From the NCBI GenBank assembly GCA_030629295.1, contig DAOVPH010000108.1, positions 1-5,732 on the forward strand: DNA of 5,732 nucleotides. Reading direction: 5' to 3'. Origin of the DNA: Candidatus Latescibacterota bacterium. Its GTDB lineage: Bacteria; Latescibacterota; MVCY01. A model generated the notes under the pieces. The model did no database searches, was not told the DNA's origin, and saw nothing but the letters and a program-made list of their open reading frames with translations. Position numbers and translations under genes: made by a program. Shown here one piece after another: positions 1 to 4,214 of the stretch (positions are counted from its first letter, which is position 1; the number at the start of each line of letters is the position of its first letter).

Positions 1-486
1 GAGAGAAGAAAAAAGGGAAATACCTTCTTTGCTATCAACTACTCCTGGATCAGCAATTCCTAATCCTAAAAGTTTCTGCGAGGGAATTCCCTCACAAAGA
101 GAAGAAGCCACAGAGACAATTTTTTTGATGATTGATTCTCTCCCTTTATCTTCCCCAATTTCAGCCTCGCTTTCTTTTTTAGTCTGGCTATTGAGGTCAA
201 TCAAAAGAGCAGTGATTTTCTCAGCATCGAATTCCAGGCCTAAGGCAAAGTATCTTTCTCCATTAATTCTTAATAGAGATTGTTTCCGACCTCGTAAAGA
301 TTTCTCCGTTCCCTTTTCAACAATAAAACCGTCCTCTTTCAGGTTGTTAACTAAATCAGTAATTGTACCTAAGCGAATATTAGTTAGTTGATTGAGCTTG
401 GTGCGAGAGATAGGTTGATTTTCTCTTATAACACTAAGAAGAAGCTTCTCTTTTTGTTCCATTTTTTTACGAATTGTTTTCTTCAT
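1..486 (-). CDS. ROK-family transcriptional regulator (NagC/XylR type), N-terminal part, runs off the left edge
   Basis: Reading the minus strand from the ATG at 486 gives 162 codons open to the window edge. Residues about 12-75 look like the winged-helix DNA-binding domain of ROK regulators: a helix around KLLLSVIREN, then PISRTKLNQLTN, a recognition-helix stretch LGTITDLVNNLKEDGFI, and the wing signature RGRKQSLLRIN (66-75). The ROK sugar-kinase-like fold begins at ALGLEFDAEKITALLIDLN (81-99) and continues with GLGIADPGVVD (141-151), the usual G-x-G-I-x-x-P-G-x-x-D motif. The first phosphate loop lacks the DxGxT pattern of active sugar kinases, which fits a sugar-sensing regulator rather than a kinase. 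Family members are about 380-400 residues, so some 60% is missing. The start was chosen because a strong promoter lies only 6 bp upstream and neither this ATG nor Met9 has a Shine-Dalgarno sequence. It is divergent from the aminotransferase, which it may regulate (inference). It is AT-rich (35-40% GC in two hand-counted 60-base lines). The open frame on the opposite strand at 29-391 is its shadow. Confidence 0.88.
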   Translation of the reverse strand, partial: MKKTIRKKMEQKEKLLLSVIRENQPISRTKLNQLTNIRLGTITDLVNNLKEDGFIVEKGTEKSLRGRKQSLLRINGERYFALGLEFDAEKITALLIDLNSQTKKESEAEIGEDKGRESIIKKIVSVASSLCEGIPSQKLLGLGIADPGVVDSKEGISLFSSL

Positions 487-492
487 ATTTAA

Positions 493-521
493 AATATACC
501 TGACTGGTCGTTCATTGTCAA
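493..521 (-). promoter_or_regulatory. Sigma70-type promoter of the ROK gene, predicted leaderless start
   Basis: On the minus strand a perfect -35 TTGACA (516-521) is followed by exactly 17 bp and a -10 TATATT (493-498). The upstream DNA, about 522-545, is AT-rich like an UP element. Only 6 bp (TTAAAT) separate the -10 from the ATG, so the expected +1 falls on the A of the start codon. The hexamers and spacing are read directly; activity is inferred. Confidence 0.75.
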
Positions 522-698
522 CTTTTATTTCCTATTTTTGAAAAAATCCTGGCTCCTCCTGTTAAGGCCCTATAAGACAAGCTGGCAGTTCTGAAGGCGT
601 CTTGAATTGTAAAACTATGGGGACTATAAGAGGTCTCAGATAATTAACCTGACACTCAAGGTCCGTAATCATTCTGTTAATGAATCCTGTTTTTTTAC

Positions 699-727
699 TT
701 GACACCTCTCTTCCCTTCTCTTATACT
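699..727 (+). promoter_or_regulatory. Sigma70-type promoter of the aminotransferase gene
   Basis: TTGACA (699-704), a 17-bp spacer and TATACT (722-727) form a near-consensus promoter. A T-rich run (690-697) just upstream could act as an UP element. The predicted start is near 734, giving a 5' leader of about 115 nt before the ATG at 849. The TTGACA is mirrored by TGTCAA at 729-734, with centres 30 bp apart. Confidence 0.78.
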
Positions 728-806
728 TTGTCAACCAGTTTGTAGGAAACACCTCGGATTTGTAGTCTGTTCTTAGTTAGGGGTTTTAAGCAAATCAGCA
801 ATAGCA

Positions 807-828
807 TTTGTAACCTTCGGGTTGTGAA
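807..828 (+). promoter_or_regulatory. UUCG-tetraloop hairpin in the aminotransferase mRNA leader
   Basis: Bases 807-815 pair with 820-828 around the loop TTCG (816-819), giving a 9-bp stem that includes three G-U wobbles and a C(UUCG)G closing pair, an unusually stable RNA tetraloop. It ends 6 nt before the Shine-Dalgarno AGGAGGG (835-841), so it could affect ribosome access or protect the leader. There is no U-run after it, so it is not a rho-independent terminator. I recognise no known riboswitch consensus in the remaining leader. Confidence 0.45.
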
Positions 829-848
829 CAAAAGAGGAGGGAAAGGAT

Positions 849-2081
849 ATGAGTAAGCTCGCTGTCAACGGAGGAAAAAAACTCAGAACAAAGGCTTTCC
901 CGACCTGGCCGGTGCACGACCAGAGAGAAAAAAAGGCATTAAACGAGGTCTTGGAGAGCGGAAATTGGTGGTACGGGGAGAAGGTGAAAGAGTTTGAGCA
1001 GAAATTCGCAGCTTACCAAAATGCCAAATATGGAATCACAACCACTAATGGGACAGCGGCCCTGGAGATAGCCTTGATTGCTGCCGGGGTGGGAGCAGGA
1101 GACGAGGTGATTGTCCCGCCCTACACATTCGTCGCCACCGCCACCGCTGTGTTGAAAGTCAATGCTATCCCCGTCTTTGCCGATATTCAACCGGATACTT
1201 TTAACATCGATCCCCAACGCATCAGAGAGACCATTGCGGAGAAGACTAAGGCAATTGTACCGGTTCACTTTGCGGGGCTGCCGGCGGATATGGATGAAAT
1301 CACTGCCATTGCCGACCAACACCACTTAACCGTCATTGAAGATGCCGCCCATGGCTGGGGCAGCAAGTGGAGAAACAGAGGTGTAGGCGCAATCGGAGAC
1401 CTGGGCGGATTTAGCTTCCAGATGAGTAAAAATATTACCGCTGGAGAAGGGGGAATAATCCTTACTAACTCTGAAGAGCTGGCGGATACCTGCCGTTCTT
1501 ACTCCAATTGTGGACGGGGAAAGGATAAACCCTGGTATGAACATTACCTCTTGGGTGGTAATTATCGGATGACCGAGTTCCAGGCGGCCATTTTGTTAGC
1601 GCAACTGACCAGATTGGACGACCAGGTGACCCGCAGACAGGAGAATGCCCGCAAATTAGACCAGGCCCTCTCTGAATTCCCTGGAATTGAGCCCTTAAAA
1701 AACGACCCCCGGGTCCCCAGAAGATCGTACCACCTCTACTGTTTTCGTTATCTGGCAGAGCAGTTCCCGGGTGTACCGAGGGATCGGTTTATCAAGGCAT
1801 TGAACGCTGAAGGCATCCCTTGTAGCGGAGGTTACCCCCATCCGTTGTACAAAAACCCCCTGTTCCAGCGAAAGGGTTCTGGTCCCAAATTCTGTCCCCT
1901 CTCCTGCCCCTACTATGGGAAAACGGCGGATTACAGTCAGACTCACTGTCCGGTGACAGAAAAGATCTGTGAAGAAGCGGTTTGGCTTACCCATAATCTG
2001 CTTCTGGGGACCGAGGAAGACATGAATAACATTATAACAGCGATTCACAAAATTATCAACAACATAGATGAACTTCGGTAG
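849..2081 (+). CDS. DegT/DnrJ/EryC1/StrS-family PLP-dependent aminotransferase
   Basis: This 410-residue protein has the full length and motif order of the family. Enzymes of this family transfer an amino group, usually from glutamate or glutamine, to a keto-sugar or keto-cyclitol using pyridoxal phosphate. Visible motifs are TTNGTAALEIAL (65-76, cofactor phosphate region), GDEVIVPPYTFVATATAV (84-101), VPVHFAGLPADMDEI (137-151), VIEDAAHGWGSKW (162-174, Asp165 expected to contact the pyridine nitrogen), FSFQMSKNITAGEGG (188-202, Lys194 expected to form the internal aldimine) and NYRMTEFQAAILLAQL (238-253). The C-terminus has four cysteines (349, 353, 367, 374). The ATG at 849 is fixed by a strong AGGAGGG (835-841) with a 7-nt gap. 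It has its own promoter and lies divergent from the ROK regulator, which suggests sugar-responsive control. The exact substrate cannot be told from the sequence; cyclitol or keto-sugar amination, biosynthetic or catabolic, are all possible. Family call firm, substrate unknown. Confidence 0.95.
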   Translation: MSKLAVNGGKKLRTKAFPTWPVHDQREKKALNEVLESGNWWYGEKVKEFEQKFAAYQNAKYGITTTNGTAALEIALIAAGVGAGDEVIVPPYTFVATATAVLKVNAIPVFADIQPDTFNIDPQRIRETIAEKTKAIVPVHFAGLPADMDEITAIADQHHLTVIEDAAHGWGSKWRNRGVGAIGDLGGFSFQMSKNITAGEGGIILTNSEELADTCRSYSNCGRGKDKPWYEHYLLGGNYRMTEFQAAILLAQLTRLDDQVTRRQENARKLDQALSEFPGIEPLKNDPRVPRRSYHLYCFRYLAEQFPGVPRDRFIKALNAEGIPCSGGYPHPLYKNPLFQRKGSGPKFCPLSCPYYGKTADYSQTHCPVTEKICEEAVWLTHNLLLGTEEDMNNIITAIHKIINNIDELR

Positions 2082-2090
2082 GGAGAAAAG

Positions 2091-2240
2091 ATGACTCCGA
2101 AAACGGTAAGAAGAATTCGGGCTAAGGTTCAAAGCTGGTCTCCATTGGCCAAAGGACAGATCACTGCTCAGCCGATAATCCGCCCTATTGTCTCCCAGGG
2201 CGGATATCACCAAAAGGGAATAAAGCAGGCTCTGAACTAA
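2091..2240 (+). CDS. 49-residue ORF, possibly a degraded aldo/keto reductase C-terminal remnant
   Basis: An ATG lies 9 bp after the aminotransferase stop, with AGGGAG (2080-2085) overlapping that stop as Shine-Dalgarno, so translation could be coupled. The peptide contains KVQSWSPLAKGQI (12-24). Aldo/keto reductases typically carry a WSPLAxGx element followed by xxxPxIxxIxxxxG, and here the next residues (TAQPIIRPIVSQGG) keep the Pro, Ile and Gly spacing. In that family this element lies in the C-terminal half of a roughly 280-330 residue protein. The catalytic Asp/Tyr/Lys/His part is absent and the frame stops after about 25 further residues. Just past the stop the same frame reads PKRKGRI, weakly like the PKS...RI element of the family. 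I infer a deletion remnant that gained the upstream start signals. It could instead be an unrelated small protein or not translated; a strong hairpin lies inside it. Confidence 0.42.
   Translation: MTPKTVRRIRAKVQSWSPLAKGQITAQPIIRPIVSQGGYHQKGIKQALN
2174..2208 (+). other. Strong GC-rich hairpin near the end of the aminotransferase transcript
   Basis: ATCCGCCCT (2178-2186) and AGGGCGGAT (2197-2205) pair perfectly around a 10-base loop. GAT (2174-2176) and ATC (2206-2208) extend the stem to 12 bp with one bulged A. No T-tract follows on either strand, so it is not a classical terminator. It may mark or protect the mRNA 3' end. It lies within the 49-codon ORF. Confidence 0.45.
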
Positions 2241-2323
2241 CCAAAGAGGAAGGGAAGAATTTCATTCTCACAAATCTGAACAAACTGTGAAACATCTAAA
2301 TAGCAATTATCCTGACGAAGAGT

Positions 2324-2352
2324 TTGACAAATGTCCGGTTTTGTGCTAAATT
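2324..2352 (+). promoter_or_regulatory. Orphan sigma70-like promoter
   Basis: Perfect TTGACA (2324-2329), a 17-bp spacer and TAAATT (2347-2352), preceded by TGC (2344-2346) as an extended -10. The predicted start is near 2359. No gene follows on the plus strand: the transcript would cross the palindromic repeat and run antisense into the endonuclease V gene. It may be a relic, a small-RNA promoter or chance. Confidence 0.45.
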
Positions 2353-2424
2353 TACTTATCATCTGGGAATTCAACCAACAGGATATCTATTAGAACGATT
2401 CCTAATCAACATTCTTGCTTTTCC

Positions 2425-2506
2425 GTCATTGCGAGGAGCGAAGCGACGAAGCAATCTCACTTATTTCGCGATAGTTAAAGATTGCTTCGCTGACGCTCGC
2501 AATGAC
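2425..2506. repeat. Palindromic (MITE/REP-like) intergenic repeat
   Basis: A left arm of 33 bases (2425-2457) begins GTCATTGCGAGGAGCG and ends CGAAGCAATCT. A right arm of 28 bases (2479-2506) begins AGATTGCTTCG and ends TCGCAATGAC. The outer 10 bases and inner 11 bases of the arms are exact reverse complements. The middle differs in length by 5 bases, and 21 bases separate the arms. I recall near-identical GTCATTGCGAGG...GAAGCAATCT palindromes from many bacterial genomes of different phyla; no search was run. It encodes nothing and could fold into a long RNA hairpin at the 3' side of both convergent genes. Confidence 0.85.
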
Positions 2507-2557
2507 AATTTATTGCCACATTATTTAGGAATCAAACTACCAGTGAACTCAAATGTA

Positions 2558-3238
2558 TCAGGATTGCGCCTTCAGGGTGGTGGCGCTGGCAGCCTGGTGG
2601 GCGAGACGAGTAGGCTGAGGCAGACGGTAACCCCGGCAGCAACTCAGCACAAACTGGATGCTTGTCTCCAGATCGATCTTGTGTCCAGTTGATACATAGA
2701 CCGCCTTAGTTCTGTCCTTAGTGCGCAGGGCAGCGCCGATAATCTCCCCGTGATCATAGAGATAAGAGAAAGAGCCTCTATCTTCTCCAGGCTCTTCGTG
2801 TCTGCCGCAGAGGCGGGATTTGGCGCAGCCGATAGTGGGCTTGTCCAAAAACAACCCTAAGTGAGAGGCGATGCCCATACGCCGAGGGTGGGCAATGCCT
2901 TGACCGTCGAAAATAATCAGATCCGGCTCTACAGAAAGCCTCTCGAATGCCGCAAGTACCGGGGGAGCCTCCCGGAAAGAGAGCAGTCCCGGGATATATT
3001 TGAACCCAATGGGGCGTTCCACCAGGCTTTGAGCCATTGGCTCTAAAGCTGGGTAACTGAGCACTATCACTGCCGCCCGGGCGGTCTCGCCCTTTATCCC
3101 CATATCTACTCCCGCCACCGTGTGAACATCCCCGATATTGACATTATTGGAGAGCAAGACTTGGCCCTGCAACTGCCGCTGGATTTGCACAGCCTCAGAG
3201 GGTGTTACCTGCCAGGGATGTAGCTGTCTGATTTTCAT
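2558..3238 (-). CDS. nfi: Endonuclease V (deoxyinosine 3'-endonuclease)
   Basis: The 226-residue length matches bacterial endonuclease V, which nicks DNA at the second phosphodiester bond 3' of deoxyinosine, a product of adenine deamination. Motifs in order are VAGVDMG (41-47, metal ligand Asp45), YIPGLLSFRE (81-90, wedge Tyr81 and Glu90), IIFDGQGIAHPRRMGIASH (108-126, Asp111 and His117), PTIGCAKSRL (134-143, Lys140), YVSTGHKIDL (181-190) and LPQPTRLAH (206-214, His214). These correspond to D43, Y80, E89, D110, H116, K139 and H214 of the Thermotoga maritima enzyme, so the active site looks intact. Position 80, before the wedge Tyr, is Lys instead of the common Pro. The ATG at 3238 fits the family N-terminus, but no good Shine-Dalgarno precedes it and I see no clear promoter in the spacer. 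Expression may rely on read-through from comF 225 bp upstream. It converges with the aminotransferase unit. Cytoplasmic DNA-repair enzyme; call is firm. Confidence 0.96.
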   Translation of the reverse strand: MKIRQLHPWQVTPSEAVQIQRQLQGQVLLSNNVNIGDVHTVAGVDMGIKGETARAAVIVLSYPALEPMAQSLVERPIGFKYIPGLLSFREAPPVLAAFERLSVEPDLIIFDGQGIAHPRRMGIASHLGLFLDKPTIGCAKSRLCGRHEEPGEDRGSFSYLYDHGEIIGAALRTKDRTKAVYVSTGHKIDLETSIQFVLSCCRGYRLPQPTRLAHQAASATTLKAQS

Positions 3239-3254
3239 GCTTTACAGGAAAATT

Positions 3255-3284
3255 GAACACTGAAGAACACCGAAAGCCACTGAA
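3255..3284. repeat. Short 10-bp tandem repeat, three copies
   Basis: Three adjacent decamers read GAACACTGAA (3255-3264), GAACACCGAA (3265-3274) and AGCCACTGAA (3275-3284). They lie 17-46 bp upstream of the endonuclease V start codon, in its leader or promoter zone. The repeat resembles low-complexity ACAC-GAA repeats I have seen in intergenic DNA of other bacteria. No function is evident. Confidence 0.55.
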
Positions 3285-3322
3285 TATTGATTGACTCGCA
3301 AAAAGTATCCAAAACTGATCTT

Positions 3323-3425
3323 GCCACAAAGGCACCAAGGACACGAAGAAAGAATGTTCTTAATAATTAATTAGTTATATGTTCTGGTTTCTTTGTGCTC
3401 TTTGTGCTCTTTGTGTCTTTGTGGC
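3323..3425. repeat. Palindromic intergenic repeat built from 9-bp units
   Basis: The left arm starts GCCACAAAGGCACCAAGG and runs to about 3352. The right arm (3388-3425) is its imperfect reverse complement, ending TTTGTGGC. The right arm is made of 9-base units: CTTTGTGCT (3391-3399), the same again (3400-3408), CTTTGTGTC (3409-3417), TTTGTGGCC (3418-3426). It has one unit more than the left arm. The centre is AT-rich, with TTAATAATTAATTAG near 3360-3374. I recall CCACAAAG...CTTTGTGG palindromes of this kind from many bacterial genomes; no search was run. It sits between comF and endonuclease V and may influence read-through between them. Confidence 0.75.
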
Positions 3426-3463
3426 CAGATTTGACTTTTTACGAAAGAATCAACATTTTTCTG

Positions 3464-4207
3464 CTATGGGTTAATCGGAGCAGCCACAGCCGCCACCAGC
3501 ACCTCTTTAGCCCCGGCGCTCACCAGGATGCGGCTGCAGGCATCTGCTGTTGCCCCAGTAGTGATGATATCGTCCACTAAGATTATCCGCTTGCCATCAA
3601 GCTGTTCAGGGTGATTTACCCGAAAGGCTCCGGAGACATTCTCTATCCTTTCGGCCACATTCAGCTTGGTCTGTGAACGAGTGCTTCGCTTCCGCACCAG
3701 TAACTCCGGCCTCAGCGGCTTTCGGAGTTTCTCACCCAGGGCCTTGCCAATCAGAAAACTCTGGTTGTATCCCCGTTCTCTCAGGCGGCTCTTGTGGAGG
3801 GGAACCGGAATAATCAGATCGGCTTTTTGCCAGCGGGGGCGGCCTCGCAGAACCTGGGCGAGCATCACCCCCAGTCTTGTCCCCACGCTCCTTTTCCCTT
3901 TGTATTTTAGAAGATGAATCAGTTGCTGCACTGCCGGCTCGAAATCAGTCAGTATCTCCACTCGCTGGAAGCTCCAGCCTCTCTGCTGGCACATCGGACA
4001 GCCATCAGCGTCAGGCTCGACCGGGTACCCACAGTTAGGGCAAAAAGGACCCCCCAGAGGCTTCACTTCTCCCCAGCAATCCTCGCAGACCACTTTCTCG
4101 CCTTGTTGCAACCGAGATCGACAAAGACAGCAATAGGGCGGATAGATGAAATCCAGAAGTGCACCGGCAAGGATTTTGAACAAACCTGTTAGATGAGCCC
4201 AGAACAT
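3464..4207 (-). CDS. comF: ComF-family protein (phosphoribosyltransferase fold with N-terminal zinc-ribbon cysteines)
   Basis: This 247-residue protein matches the usual ComF length and order. A hydrophobic N-terminus leads into LLDFIYPPYCCLC (17-29). Cysteine pairs follow at 26/29, 41/44, 56/59 and 70/73, expected to bind zinc. The phosphoribosyltransferase domain shows IPVPLHKSRLRERGYNQ (133-149), RKRSTRSQTKLNVAERIENV (172-191) and the PRPP-binding loop ILVDDIITTGAT (209-220) with its two acidic residues. ComF proteins (ComFC, GntX) are linked to uptake and handling of transforming DNA in competent bacteria, but the family is also widespread in non-competent species and its reaction is not established. 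The ATG at 4207 is supported by AAGGAA (4211-4216), which overlaps the stop of the upstream barrel gene; the genes are 7 bp apart, so they probably share an mRNA and are translationally coupled. No other competence gene is in view. Family call firm, function uncertain. Confidence 0.94.
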   Translation of the reverse strand: MFWAHLTGLFKILAGALLDFIYPPYCCLCRSRLQQGEKVVCEDCWGEVKPLGGPFCPNCGYPVEPDADGCPMCQQRGWSFQRVEILTDFEPAVQQLIHLLKYKGKRSVGTRLGVMLAQVLRGRPRWQKADLIIPVPLHKSRLRERGYNQSFLIGKALGEKLRKPLRPELLVRKRSTRSQTKLNVAERIENVSGAFRVNHPEQLDGKRIILVDDIITTGATADACSRILVSAGAKEVLVAAVAAPINP

Positions 4208-4214
4208 CGGTTCC

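Larger units (their letters stand above)
487..848. other. Divergent intergenic region between the ROK gene and the aminotransferase gene
   Basis: This 362-bp stretch contains no convincing reading frame. It carries the two outward-facing promoters at its flanks and a leader hairpin just before 849. Between them lies a weaker possible plus-strand promoter, TTGAAT (602-607), 17 bp, TATAAG (625-630), and a short inverted repeat AAGAC (574-578) / GTCTT (599-603) with a 20-base loop, both too weak to call. The 8-base word TTGTCAAC occurs at 515-522 (overlapping the ROK -35) and again at 728-735 (at the predicted transcription start of the aminotransferase). It is therefore a candidate operator word for a shared regulator, though part of it is simply the complement of a consensus -35. 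Confidence 0.6.
2241..2557. other. Convergent intergenic region between the aminotransferase unit and endonuclease V
   Basis: This 317-bp, AT-rich stretch (19 of 60 bases are G or C in 2341-2400) has no credible gene. It contains a plus-strand promoter-like site (2324-2352) and a palindromic repeat (2425-2506). A frame open from 2324 to 2692 crosses the repeat and the 3' end of the endonuclease V gene antisense. Its repeat-encoded stretch SLRGAKRRSNL is a typical spurious translation of such palindromes, so I do not call it. No terminator with a U-tract is seen on either strand. Confidence 0.6.

Noticed and set aside
29..391. 120-codon plus-strand open frame
   Set aside because: It lies antisense to the ROK gene, which has clear family motifs; this frame shows none and no Shine-Dalgarno.
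602..630. Additional promoter TTGAAT-17-TATAAG
   Set aside because: The -35 is weak and a much better promoter lies about 100 bp downstream for the same gene; chance is likely in AT-rich DNA.
734..848. Known riboswitch or T-box in the aminotransferase leader
   Set aside because: Only the UUCG hairpin is clear; no conserved core of a riboswitch class that I know could be recognised by eye.
2174..2208. Rho-independent terminator
   Set aside because: The stem is strong but no T-run follows on either strand.
1695..2213. 172-codon minus-strand open frame over the aminotransferase 3' part
   Set aside because: Antisense shadow of a gene with full family motifs; no recognisable motif or ribosome site of its own.
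2324..2692. 122-codon plus-strand open frame
   Set aside because: It begins inside a promoter -35, translates the palindromic repeat (SLRGAKRRSNL) and overlaps the end of endonuclease V antisense; a typical spurious product.
3323..3426. CRISPR-like array
   Set aside because: The 9-bp units are directly adjacent with no unique spacers, and the two arms are inverted; this is a palindromic repeat.
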